Shown: positions 10,039 through 18,614 of the stretch, piece by piece
How positions within the stretch are numbered: position 1 is the first letter of the stretch
How the letters are laid out: every line of letters begins with the position of its first letter
Assembly: GCA_000471925.1 (NCBI GenBank)
Contig: CP006668.1
Location: forward strand, 434,001-498,000
Direction of reading: 5' to 3'
Origin: Ralstonia pickettii DTP0602
GTDB lineage: Bacteria; Pseudomonadota; Gammaproteobacteria; Burkholderiales; Burkholderiaceae
DNA: 64,000 bases
The notes under the pieces: generated by a model
Told to the model about the DNA's origin: nothing
Database searches by the model: none
Seen by the model: only the letters and a program-made list of their open reading frames with translations
Position numbers and translations under genes: made by a program

Positions 10039-10878
10039 ATGGTCCACAACCCTTGTTCCGCCATGATCGCCCGCGTGCGCGATACCGCTTCGGCCGGCCG
10101 CCGCGCCTTGCTGCTCGGCCTGTTTGCCGGCGTTTACATGACGGCCGTGCCGGTGACTGCGCAGGCGGACACCCTGTCCGATATCACCAAGGCCGGCGTG
10201 CTGCGCGTGGCGGTGCCGCAGGATTTCCCGCCGTTCGGTTCGATCGGTGCCGATATGGCTGCGCAGGGACTGGATATCGATGTCGCCACGCTGATGGCTA
10301 AGAAGATGGGCGTGAAACTGCAACTGGTGCCGGTGTCCAGCACCAACCGCGTGCCTTACCTTCAGACTCGCAAGGTCGACCTGATCATCTCCAGCCTTGG
10401 GAAGAACCCGGAGCGCGAAAAAGTATTGGACTTCTCCGAGCCATATGCCCCGTTCTTCAACGGCGTGTTCGGACCGGCGGACCTGCCCGTGAAGGCCGCG
10501 GCCGACCTGGCGGGCAAGACCGTTGGCGTGACCCGCGGCGCAGTGGAGGACCTGGAACTGTCCAAGATCGCCCCCGCCAGCGCGGTCATCAAGCGCTACG
10601 AGGACAACAACGCCACCATCGCCGCCTTCCTGTCCGGCCAGGTCCAGCTGATCGCGACCGGCAACGTGGTGGCGTCGGCGCTGATCGCCAAGCATCCGCC
10701 CAAGGCGCCGGAGACAAAATTCCTGATCAAGAACTCACCTTGCTTTATCGGCATGAACAAGGGCGAGACGGCGCTGCAGGCCAAGGTCAATGCCATCCTG
10801 GCTGAGTCGAAGAAGGACGGTTCGCTCAATTCGCTGTCGATCAAGTGGCTGCTGCGGCCGCTGCCGGCGCAGCTTTGA
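10039..10878 (+). CDS. Polar amino-acid ABC transporter, periplasmic binding protein
   Basis: A 279-residue family 3 solute-binding protein. The signal peptide (RRALLLGLFAGVYMTAVPVTAQA) is cut near residue 43. The mature part opens with LSDITKAGVLRVAVPQDFPPFG and includes GLDIDVATLMAKKMG and RKVDLIISSLGKNPEREK, all typical of Glu/Gln/His/Arg-binding proteins. The frame is open 41 codons upstream; the ATG at 10039 has an AGAGGA site and gives a proper signal peptide. It heads a four-gene operon with two permeases and an ATPase. The exact ligand cannot be read from sequence. Confidence 0.93.
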   Translation: MVHNPCSAMIARVRDTASAGRRALLLGLFAGVYMTAVPVTAQADTLSDITKAGVLRVAVPQDFPPFGSIGADMAAQGLDIDVATLMAKKMGVKLQLVPVSSTNRVPYLQTRKVDLIISSLGKNPEREKVLDFSEPYAPFFNGVFGPADLPVKAAADLAGKTVGVTRGAVEDLELSKIAPASAVIKRYEDNNATIAAFLSGQVQLIATGNVVASALIAKHPPKAPETKFLIKNSPCFIGMNKGETALQAKVNAILAESKKDGSLNSLSIKWLLRPLPAQL

Positions 10879-10902
10879 TGGCGTAGGGACCGGTCCTTCG
10901 TC

Positions 10903-11568
10903 ATGGCATACCAGTTTGATTTCACGTCGGTGTTCGACTACACCGACGTCCTGCTAAAGGGCATTGCGGTGACGGCCCAGCTCACGCTCACCGGTGGGGT
11001 GCTGGGCGTGGCGCTGGCCATCTTCGGCGCGTGGGCCAGGACGCAAGGGCCGGCCTGGCTGCGCGCGTGCGTCAGCGCCTACGTGGAGCTGATCCGCAAC
11101 ACGCCTTTCCTGATCCAGCTCTTCTTTATCTTCTTCGGCTTGCCTAGCCTGGGCGTGCACCTGCCCGAAATGGTGGCCGCATCGCTGGCCATGGTGATCA
11201 ACCTGGGCGCCTACGGCACCGAGATCGTGCGCGCTGGCGTGGCCGCCACGCCGCGCGGGCAGTTCGAGGCCGGCGGCAGTCTGGCCATGTCGCCGCTGCA
11301 GGTGTTTCGCCATGTGGTCCTGCGCCCCGCGCTGCAGAGAATCTGGCCGGCGCTGTCGAGCCAGATTGTCATCGTGATGCTGGGTTCCGCGGTGTGCTCG
11401 CAGATCGCGGCGCAAGACCTTACCTACGCCGCGAACTTCATCCAGGGCCGCAATTTCCGCGCCTTCGAGGTGTACCTGGTCAGTACCGGGGTCTACCTGT
11501 TGCTGGCGCTGCTGCTGCGCCAGCTGCTGCGCGGCATCGGCCACCAGCTCTTTGTGCGGAGGTCCTGA
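10903..11568 (+). CDS. Polar amino-acid ABC transporter permease 1
   Basis: A 221-residue inner-membrane permease of the His/Glu/Gln/Arg (HEQR) class. It has several hydrophobic segments, RNTPFLIQLFFIFFGLPSLG, and the cytoplasmic EAA loop EAGGSLAMSPLQVFRHVVLR that contacts the ATPase. Its stop overlaps the start of permease 2 by one base (TGATG), indicating translational coupling; the two probably form a heterodimer. Confidence 0.93.
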   Translation: MAYQFDFTSVFDYTDVLLKGIAVTAQLTLTGGVLGVALAIFGAWARTQGPAWLRACVSAYVELIRNTPFLIQLFFIFFGLPSLGVHLPEMVAASLAMVINLGAYGTEIVRAGVAATPRGQFEAGGSLAMSPLQVFRHVVLRPALQRIWPALSSQIVIVMLGSAVCSQIAAQDLTYAANFIQGRNFRAFEVYLVSTGVYLLLALLLRQLLRGIGHQLFVRRS

Positions 11569-12224
11569 TGATCGAGTTCACCTTCTGGGACATCCTGCGC
11601 AACCTGCTGCTGGCGGCGCGCTGGACCGTGGTGCTGTCGCTGGTGGCCTTCGTCGGCGGCGGCATGGTGGCGACGCTGGTGCTGCTGCTGCGCACCAGCA
11701 AGCGGCCACTGCTGCGGCGCGCGGCTGGTATTTATATCGAGCTGTTCCAGGGCACACCGTTGCTGATGCAGCTGTTCCTGGCTTTCTTCGGCCTGGCGCT
11801 GTTCGGCATCGAAGTGCCCGCATGGCTCGCCGCCGGGCTGGCGCTGACGCTATGGAGCGCCGCATTCCTCGCGGAGATCTGGCGCGGCTGCGTCGAGGCG
11901 ATCCCGCGCGGGCAGTGGGAGTCCTCCGGCAGCCTGGCCATGAGCTATCTCCAGCAGATGCGCTATGTGATCCTGCCGCAAGCCCTGCGCATCGCCGTGG
12001 CGCCCACGGTCGGCTTTAGCGTGCAGATCGTCAAGGGCACCGCGCTGGCATCGATCATCGGCTTCACCGAGCTGTCCAAGGCCGGCACCATGATCGTCAA
12101 CGCCAGCTTCCAACCGTTCACCGTGTATGCCGCCGTCGCGCTGATCTACTTCGCGCTGTGCTGGCCGCTATCGCAATACAGCAAATCGCTGGAGAGGAAA
12201 TTCAATGCCGCTCATCGCCATTGA
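11568..12224 (+). CDS. Polar amino-acid ABC transporter permease 2
   Basis: A 218-residue HEQR-class permease, paralogue of the preceding one. It has membrane segments from about residue 15, the motif FQGTPLLMQLFLAFFGL and the EAA loop ESSGSLAMSYLQQMRYVILP. The ATG at 11568 is used because it overlaps the stop of permease 1; upstream extension of the frame would lie inside that gene. Its 3' end overlaps the ATPase gene by 20 bp. Confidence 0.93.
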   Translation: MIEFTFWDILRNLLLAARWTVVLSLVAFVGGGMVATLVLLLRTSKRPLLRRAAGIYIELFQGTPLLMQLFLAFFGLALFGIEVPAWLAAGLALTLWSAAFLAEIWRGCVEAIPRGQWESSGSLAMSYLQQMRYVILPQALRIAVAPTVGFSVQIVKGTALASIIGFTELSKAGTMIVNASFQPFTVYAAVALIYFALCWPLSQYSKSLERKFNAAHRH

Positions 12225-12936
12225 CCAGGTCCACAAGTCCTTTGGCAGCAACCAGGTGCTGAAGGGCGTATCGCTCAACGTGGAGCCGGGAGAAGTGATT
12301 GCCATCATCGGCAAGAGCGGCTCGGGCAAGAGCACCTTGCTTCGCTGCATCAATGGCCTGGAAACCATCGACTCCGGCGCCATCACCGTTGCCGGTGCGC
12401 ACCTTGCCGACAGCGAACTGCAGTTGCGTGCGTTGCGGCTCAAGGTCGGGATGATCTTCCAGCAGTTCAACCTGTTTCCGCACCTGAGCGCGGGACGCAA
12501 CGTGATGCTGGCGCCGATGATCGTCAAGGGCGTGCCAGAGTCCGAGGCACGCTTGCTTGCCGAAGTGAACCTGGCGCGCGTGGGCTTGTCGGCCAGGTTC
12601 GATGCCTATCCCGACCAGCTCTCGGGTGGCCAGCAGCAGCGTGTGGCGATCGCACGCGCGCTGGCCATGCAACCCGCGGCGCTGCTGTGCGACGAGATTA
12701 CTTCAGCGCTGGATCCGGAGCTGGTCAATGAGGTCCTGCAGGTGGTGCGCGGCCTGGCCGCGGACGGCATGACGTTGCTGATGGTCACGCACGAGATGCG
12801 CTTCGCGCGCGAGGTGTGCGACCGCGTGGTCTTCATGCACCAAGGCAAGGTGCGCGAGGCGGGGCGGCCCGAGGAGGTGTTTGCGCGGCCGCAGACGGCG
12901 GAACTTCAGCAGTTCCTGGGGATGGCGGAAGTCTAG
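12205..12936 (+). CDS. Polar amino-acid ABC transporter ATPase (GlnQ-like)
   Basis: A 243-residue ATP-binding subunit. Walker A is GKSGSGKST (about 32-40), the Q-loop [12 protein letters not shown], the signature LSGGQQQR, Walker [15 protein letters not shown], and the H-loop MVTHEM. It powers uptake through the two upstream permeases. The Walker B isoleucine replaces the usual Pro/Ala after Asp-Glu, a conservative change. It is the last gene of the operon, facing the TssE-like gene 12 bp away. Confidence 0.96.
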   Translation: MPLIAIDQVHKSFGSNQVLKGVSLNVEPGEVIAIIGKSGSGKSTLLRCINGLETIDSGAITVAGAHLADSELQLRALRLKVGMIFQQFNLFPHLSAGRNVMLAPMIVKGVPESEARLLAEVNLARVGLSARFDAYPDQLSGGQQQRVAIARALAMQPAALLCDEITSALDPELVNEVLQVVRGLAADGMTLLMVTHEMRFAREVCDRVVFMHQGKVREAGRPEEVFARPQTAELQQFLGMAEV

Positions 12937-12948
12937 CGCGCTGCGACG

Positions 12949-13455
12949 TCACTCGCGTTCACGGTCCGCCTTCAGCAGCTTGAGCCGCGTCTGCCCATCG
13001 GGCGTGAAATGCGTCCCGAACCGCACCAACCCCACCCGATGCAGATGGCAACTCATGGTGAAACTGAGCAGCATGCCGGGCTCGGTCTCTTCGATGGTGA
13101 TGTCGATCGCCTTCAGCCTCGGCTCATAGCGCAGCAGCGTGGTTTCGATCTCGTGCTTGAGCGTGTGAGCCGAGGCCGGCAGATGGCGGTAGATCCGGGA
13201 CAGATCGCCCAACCCATAGTCCGGCAGGTGCGCCAGGCCGCCGCGGCGGCTGTTGAGAATGCGCTGGATATTGTCCTGCACCGACAGGAAGGTCTGCGTC
13301 GCCGCATCGAATTCGTCGACCGCGACGCCGTTGGCGAAGTACCCCGTCACGGCCTCGAAGAGTCCCTGCAGATGATTCGGTAATTTCACGATCACGAAAA
13401 TATGGGCAATGGCGGCGACTACGGCAGGTGCAATGAATAAGCCAAAGTCAGTCAT
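12949..13455 (-). CDS. Orphan TssE-like (GPW/gp25, IraD/Gp25) baseplate protein
   Basis: A 168-residue frame whose part from about residue 28 (HLQGLFEAVTGYFANGV) to the end looks like type VI secretion TssE of the IraD/Gp25 subfamily: SVQDNIQRILNSRRGGLAHLPDYGLGDLS, ending with GLVRFGTHFTPDG. The first 24 residues are a hydrophobic stretch not expected in a cytoplasmic baseplate protein. No ribosome site precedes the ATG at 13455; a GTG at 13386 would give a family-like start. No other T6SS gene is in the window, so it is probably an orphan or a relic. Confidence 0.7.
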   Translation of the reverse strand: MTDFGLFIAPAVVAAIAHIFVIVKLPNHLQGLFEAVTGYFANGVAVDEFDAATQTFLSVQDNIQRILNSRRGGLAHLPDYGLGDLSRIYRHLPASAHTLKHEIETTLLRYEPRLKAIDITIEETEPGMLLSFTMSCHLHRVGLVRFGTHFTPDGQTRLKLLKADRERE

Positions 13456-13532
13456 ATCGACAATGGCATCCGCCTGAACCGTGCCCTGTGGCTGCTGGCC
13501 GAGGGTATGCGCCGGCTCAAAGCCTGACCCGG

Positions 13533-13569
13533 CCCGGAGGGGCCTTTACCACTTGTTGGCCCCTCCGGG
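13533..13569. repeat. 12-bp perfect inverted repeat
   Basis: CCCGGAGGGGCC (13533-13544) and GGCCCCTCCGGG (13558-13569) form a 12-bp perfect hairpin with a 13-nt loop and no flanking T-run. It follows a short coding-like tail (DNGIRLNRALWLLAEGMRRL, plus strand, stop near 13524) that may be the end of a lost gene. The remainder of 13570-13960 holds nothing recognisable. Confidence 0.5.
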
Positions 13570-13971
13570 GCGGAGCCGTAGGCACATTGCTCCATCTGTG
13601 TTGCGGGATTGGACTTTTGCACAGTTCTACCGGACTTTCGCCTGAATGAACACCGGCCTGCCTTGTCTCGCTGGACTCGCGAGTCCGATCGCCATCGCAG
13701 GCGGGTGAGCTCGTGCGGCCGACACGAGGCTGGCGGGCGCTTACGTTTGTCAACAAGCAGAAGAATGGTGGTAGTGGGGCGGGGGAGACGACGGCAAGGC
13801 CCTCCACGCGAGTTCGCCGTCGTCACACAAATTGCGGAAGACCCGTTGAAATGTCCGGTGAGTCTTCAACTTTTCTTGGTCAGTTTTTGGGGTTGCCCGT
13901 GGAGCGGTGGTGCTGGCCTGATGCAGCCAAGTTGTCCGGGTTTTTTTGAGGGCTGGCCGGGGGCACTCAAA

Positions 13972-13995
13972 AAACCCGCCTGGTTTGGCGGGTTT
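13972..13995 (-). terminator. Rho-independent terminator of the phage-type repressor gene
   Basis: AAACCCGCC (13972-13980) pairs with GGCGGGTTT (13987-13995) across a TGGTTT loop. Read on the minus strand the stem is followed by a T-run, which places it 26 bp after the stop of the repressor gene. Confidence 0.75.
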
Positions 13996-14020
13996 CGTGG
14001 GTGCTGGTCACAGCGGATTC

Positions 14021-14473
14021 CTATTTAGTTCCACGCTTTTTGGCTGTTGTGCTCAGAGGGTGACCGGTGAACTCAATCACCTTGTTCTTGCGCGCGGATA
14101 CCGGCTGCTCAGCTAGGCACCCGGCAATGAATTTGGTCACAACGGCGTCCAGATTGGCCTTCTCTGCAGGGCCAATCCTATCGAATTCTTCTCGCGGAAC
14201 GGAGAACGGCCAGGACGCTTTCAGCGGCGATGCAACTGTTCGCTGGGTTCCGGCAGCCGGTGCTGAGGCGCGCTCCGCGCCAAACATCAATGCTTCCTCG
14301 GATAGCTCAAGTATCTGAGCCACTGCGGCCACTCGCGCGCGCTTTGGCGCGATCTCATCGGCGAGCCACTTTCTTACCGTCTCATAGCTGACGCCCGCCT
14401 CGTCCGCCAGCCACTTTGGCGATTTGTCGAGGCGCGTCAATGCGCTACGGATTCTGGAGCCGATCGTTTCCAT
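14021..14473 (-). CDS. Phage-type HTH repressor (CI-like)
   Basis: A 150-residue regulator with an N-terminal XRE helix-turn-helix (METIGSRIRSALTRLDKSPK, then LADEAGVSYETVRKWLADE; about residues 5-60) and a short C-terminal region without a visible Ser/Lys peptidase pair. It is divergent from a Cro-like gene across a 100-bp region rich in short palindromes, the classic lysogeny-switch layout. TTG at 14488 is an alternative start; ATG at 14473 is preferred. No phage structural or integrase genes accompany it, so it is probably a prophage remnant. Confidence 0.75.
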   Translation of the reverse strand: METIGSRIRSALTRLDKSPKWLADEAGVSYETVRKWLADEIAPKRARVAAVAQILELSEEALMFGAERASAPAAGTQRTVASPLKASWPFSVPREEFDRIGPAEKANLDAVVTKFIAGCLAEQPVSARKNKVIEFTGHPLSTTAKKRGTK

Positions 14474-14484
14474 GCGCGAAGGAT

Positions 14485-14512
14485 ACAACTTTATGTTGTG
14501 ATCGACATCACA
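14485..14512. promoter_or_regulatory. Operator cluster between repressor and Cro-like gene
   Basis: ACAAC (14485-14489) and GTTGT (14495-14499), then TGTGAT (14497-14502) and ATCACA (14507-14512), form two overlapping perfect inverted repeats. Further TTGTTGT half-sites follow to about 14543. The region is AT-rich compared with its surroundings, as expected for a bidirectional promoter/operator. Confidence 0.55.
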
Positions 14513-14573
14513 CTAATTTGTTGTGACATGCACGTTTTTGTTGTACGCTCCTGATCAAACTGGAGCTTACGCA

Positions 14574-14840
14574 ATGAGCGCTATTGAAAGATTGGTTGAG
14601 GTGAACGGTGGGCCCGTCGCTGTGGCGAGGGCGCTAAACGACGTTGTCGCCTATCAGGAGGTTCAGCGCTGGGTGAAGCGGGGCTACGCCGCGCCGAAGC
14701 ACTTCCAGCGACTAGTGGTTCTGCTTCCCAGCGAGATGACGATTGATGACCTGTTTGCCGACATGACTTCCGGATCGGCACGCAGGCCAAGTGGCAAGAG
14801 GCAAGCCGCCGCTGATTCTCACCAGATGGCAGCGGCATAA
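14574..14840 (+). CDS. Cro/YdaS-like phage regulator
   Basis: An 88-residue protein beginning MSAIERLVEVNGGPVAVARAL, with helix-turn-helix features QEVQRWVKRGYAAPKHFQRL typical of YdaS/Cro proteins. It is divergent from the CI-like repressor and shares its operator region. The ATG at 14574 is chosen because the upstream frame would run into that operator. It probably opposes the repressor; the rest of the phage is missing. Confidence 0.65.
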   Translation: MSAIERLVEVNGGPVAVARALNDVVAYQEVQRWVKRGYAAPKHFQRLVVLLPSEMTIDDLFADMTSGSARRPSGKRQAAADSHQMAAA

Positions 14841-15435
14841 CCGTGCCTATTTCCCCCGTTACCCGACCGCTTGAATGATCCGCAGACGGCTTTCGCCGTG
14901 CGTCCCCGCACATGGGCTTTCTATTCGCGATGACTGACTGGCGGATGACCCAACGTCAAACACAACCGATTGCATTGGCTTCGACGGTCCGGCCGGTTGT
15001 CGCGATGCTGCCAATTTCAGTGCCGTGTGCCACGTGTCGTCCGCACCGAGCAGGGCAGGGAGGTTTGCGTGAGTCGCCTTCACAGGGCGCCTGCAAGGAT
15101 CAGGTCCACGGTCCACATGCTCCTGAACGTCGGCCAATACTTCTGCGCAGCATGGGCTGCTCCCCAGGGTGGCGCGTGGCGTCGATGCTCGCTTCCTGAG
15201 TGAGCGTCTGGTTGCTCTGGACGATGCGCGCGCTGCATCGCCGTGCATGTCAGGCTGGACTGTACATCGATCTGCTGCGGCACCCGCGACGGAAGCAGGT
15301 CGTCGACCACACCTTGCGCACGCGCGTCTTTGAACGCGACGCCTGCGCTGAAGCACGACGACACACGCTGATGATTGCAGTCGGTGTTGATTCGTGTTGG
15401 TTTCGAAGGGAAGTCTTTTAAAGGAGTTCACGACT
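14841..15435. other. Gene-poor stretch
   Basis: About 600 bp between the Cro-like gene and the DUF2958 gene. Several frames are open on both strands but none has a ribosome site, a recognisable motif or steady codon use. It is probably decayed mobile-element DNA. Confidence 0.4.
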
Positions 15436-15786
15436 ATGATGCAAAGGCTTATCACCGCTGAACAACGCGCGCAACTGCTCGCAAACGGCCAAGCGTACGC
15501 CGCCGGCTACGCTAGCGATCTTCTGCCGGTGGTGCGACTGTTCACGCCGGATGCGCATGCGACCTGGCTACTGGCCGCGCTCGACCCGGCCGATGGGGAT
15601 ACCGCCTACGGTTTGTGCGACGTGGGTATCGGCATGCCCGAACTGGGCCATGTAAAGCTGTCCGACCTGGCATCCATCGTTGGGCCGCTCAAAAGGCCGA
15701 TTCTTCGCGACCTGTACTTCCAGCCAACGCGATCGCTATCTGCGTACGCGCAGCTGGCGCAGCTTGACGGCTCGATCCCCGACTGA
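15436..15786 (+). CDS. DUF2958 domain protein
   Basis: A 116-residue protein with the family signature: LITAEQRAQLLANGQAYAAG at the start, VVRLFTPDAHATWLLAALDP, YGLCDVGIGMPELGHVKLSDL, and PILRDLYFQPTRSLSAYAQLA. The function is unknown. The family is known mainly from plasmids and integrative conjugative elements, so its presence supports a mobile origin for this patch. A strong AAGGAG ribosome site precedes tandem ATG codons at 15436 and 15439. Confidence 0.85.
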   Translation: MMQRLITAEQRAQLLANGQAYAAGYASDLLPVVRLFTPDAHATWLLAALDPADGDTAYGLCDVGIGMPELGHVKLSDLASIVGPLKRPILRDLYFQPTRSLSAYAQLAQLDGSIPD

Positions 15787-15864
15787 CCGAGGCCGCAGGC
15801 CATCCCGGTAGGCTGGCCCGACAGCCTCTGCTGCGCCCAATTGAAGGCTGCAGGGCCGGTCGGT

Positions 15865-15879
15865 GTCGCACAGTGCGAC
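15865..15879. promoter_or_regulatory. 15-bp perfect palindrome upstream of the MHS transporter
   Basis: GTCGCAC, A, GTGCGAC (15865-15879) lies in the 273-bp gap before the transporter gene. It could be an operator for the downstream XRE regulator; no direct support. Confidence 0.3.
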
Positions 15880-16059
15880 CCGTATGGAAAGACGGTGCGC
15901 ACGACTTGATATCCGCGCGCCAACTGTGCATTTCCATGCGGGCGTGGCGCACCCGACGATGCCTGATCGGCATCGCACACGCGTAACCGCTGGGGTCTTG
16001 GTCTCAAAAGGACCAGCCCTGACCGAAGTCCATTGATCACTACCTGACGAGGACCGACC

Positions 16060-17430
16060 GTGAATCCACAACAAGAACTACCTGTGAATCCCGTGAGCGC
16101 AGCTGGGGGCGTCTCGCCCGCACCGGCACGCCCGCTGAGTGCTCGCGACTATAGGACCTTGGCCTTGGCGGCCCTTGGCGGCACGCTCGAATTCTATGAC
16201 TTCGTCATCTACGTCTTCTTCGTCACGGTGCTGGGCGCGCTATTCTTCCCGGCCAACATGCCAGACTGGCTGCGACAACTGCAGACGTTCGGCATTTTCG
16301 CCGCGGGCTACCTGGCACGCCCGCTGGGCGGCATCGTGATCGCACACTTTGGTGACCGGCTTGGCCGCAAGCGCATGTTCACGCTGTCGATCTTGCTGAT
16401 GGCAGCGCCCACGCTGATGATCGGCCTGCTGCCCATCTACGCCAGCATCGGCGTCGCGGCGCCGCTGTTGCTGCTGGCGATGCGGGTGCTGCAGGGCGCG
16501 GCCATCGGTGGCGAGATGCCCGGTGCCTGGGTGTTTGTCGGCGAACACGTGCCGAGCCGGCATTACGGGTTCGGCATCGGGACCCTGACCTCGGGCATCA
16601 CTGGCGGCATCCTGCTGGGTTCGCTCGTTGCCGTCACCATCAATCGCCATTACTCACCGGAGCAGGTGAACGATTTCGCCTGGCGCATCCCCTTCATCCT
16701 GGGCGGCGTCTTCGGACTTGTGTCCGTGTACCTGCGCCGGTTTCTGCATGAGACCCCCGTGTTCCGCGAGTTGGCTGAGCGCAGCAACCTCGCGCGCGAA
16801 CTGCCGATCCGCACCGTGCTGCGCGATCACCGCTCGGCCAGCATGTTCGTTGCACTGCTGACCTGGGTACTTTCTACCTCTATCGTCGTAGTGGTGCTCT
16901 ACACGCCCGCCTACCTGCAGAAGGTCCACCACATTCCGGCCGCGCTCGCCCTCGAGACCAATGCTTTCGCCACCCTCACGCTGACCGTCGGCTGCGTGAT
17001 CGTCGGATGGGCGTGCGACCGCATCGGCATCCGTGCCGTCATGCTGATCGGCTGGGGCGGACTGTTCATGACGGCTTACCTCTTCTACGGCAGCCTGCCC
17101 GGCACGCCTGCCACGCTGTTCTGGCATTATGGGCTGCTGGGCCTGTTCGTCGGCACCATCGCCACCGTGCCGATTGCCGGCGTGCGCGCCTTTCCCGCAC
17201 CGGTGCGCTTCACGGGTCTCTCGTTTGCCTACAACATGTCTTACGCGGTCTTTGGCGGCCTCACGCCGATGATCCTCACGCTGTGGCTACAGCACGACAC
17301 CATGGCGCCTGCTCACTACGTGGCAGTACTGGCCGCTGTCGGGTTTTCGCTTGCGCTCTGGCCACTAGCCAAATGCGGCCATGCCATGCGCAATGGCGCG
17401 GCCAACACGGGCGGCCACGTCAGTCGATAA
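16060..17430 (+). CDS. MFS transporter, metabolite:H+ symporter (MHS) type
   Basis: A 456-residue, twelve-helix inner-membrane symporter. LGGTLEFYDFVIYVFF in the first helix, the loop motif FGDRLGRKRMFTLS, and GAAIGGEMPGAWVFVGEH are typical of the MHS branch, whose members carry citrate, ketoglutarate, shikimate and similar acids. The start is GTG at 16060 with an ACGAGGA site. The XRE regulator begins 15 bp after its stop, so the two are probably co-transcribed. The substrate is unknown. Confidence 0.88.
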   Translation: MNPQQELPVNPVSAAGGVSPAPARPLSARDYRTLALAALGGTLEFYDFVIYVFFVTVLGALFFPANMPDWLRQLQTFGIFAAGYLARPLGGIVIAHFGDRLGRKRMFTLSILLMAAPTLMIGLLPIYASIGVAAPLLLLAMRVLQGAAIGGEMPGAWVFVGEHVPSRHYGFGIGTLTSGITGGILLGSLVAVTINRHYSPEQVNDFAWRIPFILGGVFGLVSVYLRRFLHETPVFRELAERSNLARELPIRTVLRDHRSASMFVALLTWVLSTSIVVVVLYTPAYLQKVHHIPAALALETNAFATLTLTVGCVIVGWACDRIGIRAVMLIGWGGLFMTAYLFYGSLPGTPATLFWHYGLLGLFVGTIATVPIAGVRAFPAPVRFTGLSFAYNMSYAVFGGLTPMILTLWLQHDTMAPAHYVAVLAAVGFSLALWPLAKCGHAMRNGAANTGGHVSR

Positions 17431-17445
17431 CGATGGAGCGACGAA

Positions 17446-18138
17446 ATGAATGCGACTGACAACACGCAACAAGCCCGCCTGCTGACGCCCGCCGAGCTGG
17501 CTGTGTGCATCACGGTGTTCCGCGATGCGCGGCAATGGTCACAGGAGCAGTTGGCCGCAATATCCGGGCTCAACGTGCGAACCGTTCAGCGCGTCGAGCA
17601 CGGTTGGCCCGCCGGCCCCGACACCTGCCGCGCCCTTGCCAGCGCGTTCGATTTCGCGGACATCGACGCGCTCAACAAGCCATTCGCCATTCCCCCCGAA
17701 GACGAACTCAAGGCTGCGCAAGAACAGTTCGACCAGGAGCACGTCACCTTGGCGGCGATTCCGCTGACTACAGGTAAGCAATTGGCCGAGCTGGCGCAGA
17801 CCAGCACGATGGACATGTCGGAACTGGCCTTCGAGATGGGCCGCGAAGCGGATAAGCGCTTCGCCGCGCTGATGGAATATTTCGGCAACTACCGGGATGG
17901 CCAGGGCGCCTATACCGAAGCACAGAAGCGCGAGGCGTCTGACACGATGCAAGCCAACATCGATGTGCTCAAGACCCTTGGCGTTTCGCTACGCTATGTC
18001 GAGCGCAAAGTGCTGCTGAAGGGTGCCTCGGAACCGGACAGGCCAATGCCAGCTAACGTCCTGTACGTGATCGGGTTTCCGCTCGGCAAGGAACCCAAGC
18101 TATTCGCCACGCCAAAGTCTGCCTACATCCGCCTGTAG
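17446..18138 (+). CDS. XRE family regulator
   Basis: A 230-residue protein with an N-terminal helix-turn-helix (about residues 14-70: WSQEQLAAISGLNVRTVQRVEHG). The C-terminal region of about 150 residues contains a helical part (LAFEMGREADKRFAALMEYF) and ends KLFATPKSAYIRL; no family is recognised for it. It lies directly after the MHS transporter and 476 bp before the hydrolase gene of the aromatic cluster, so it could control either. Confidence 0.8.
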   Translation: MNATDNTQQARLLTPAELAVCITVFRDARQWSQEQLAAISGLNVRTVQRVEHGWPAGPDTCRALASAFDFADIDALNKPFAIPPEDELKAAQEQFDQEHVTLAAIPLTTGKQLAELAQTSTMDMSELAFEMGREADKRFAALMEYFGNYRDGQGAYTEAQKREASDTMQANIDVLKTLGVSLRYVERKVLLKGASEPDRPMPANVLYVIGFPLGKEPKLFATPKSAYIRL

Positions 18139-18435
18139 GTTGAAGGGTCAAGTTCCACGCTTGTCAGCGCCGCTCTGAGCCGCCCCCGCCGAATAGCCGA
18201 AGGAATGGCACATGATGAAGAAGGGAGACGCGCGCTGCGCACCTCGATGGTTCGATCCACGACTGATCTTGACTCGTAGCCCCAATTCATGGTCGTCAAT
18301 ACGGCGGGCCTTCCAGACGCAGGCCATTGCGGCGCATTGTGGCTATTTCAGTCTGATTCAAGACGACGGCGGTCGAGATGGAGATTCTTGCGCTAAGGCG
18401 GTGCGATTTGACTCGGGGCTCGGGAAAAACCATTA
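18139..18435. other. Non-coding leader before the aromatic cluster
   Basis: No convincing gene. A plus-strand frame from 18212 begins MMKKGDARCAPRW but soon loses protein-like composition. The stretch leads into the operator-like repeats at 18436-18571. Confidence 0.4.
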
Positions 18436-18451
18436 TTTGACACAATATCAA
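18436..18451. promoter_or_regulatory. Copy 1 of a 16-bp operator-like motif
   Basis: TTTGACACAATATCAA, the first of three copies of the consensus WTTGACRCNNTATCAA in this window. It lies 163 bp upstream of the hydrolase start. Confidence 0.55.
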
Positions 18452-18548
18452 TATTTCTGGGTGAGGCATGGCCGCACTTTGGCGGCATGCGCCTGCGGCG
18501 CGTGCCGCCTTCGTTCCGGATGAGCTGCGACGAGGCAAAGGTTTACTA

Positions 18549-18571
18549 TTATTTGACACGCTATCAAATAA
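18549..18571. promoter_or_regulatory. Copy 2 of the motif, within a perfect 8-bp inverted repeat
   Basis: TTATTTGA (18549-18556) and TCAAATAA (18564-18571) flank CACGCTA; the core TTTGACACGCTATCAA is at 18552-18567. It ends 43 bp before the hydrolase GTG, a natural operator position. The site is AT-rich in GC-rich DNA. Confidence 0.6.
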
Positions 18572-18614
18572 AACCTACATTATTGAGACCGTGGCATTTA
18601 TCACAGGAGACATC

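Noticed and set aside
18212..18523. Possible gene starting MMKKGDARCAP
   Set aside because: Composition is not protein-like after the first residues and the frame runs through operator-like repeats.
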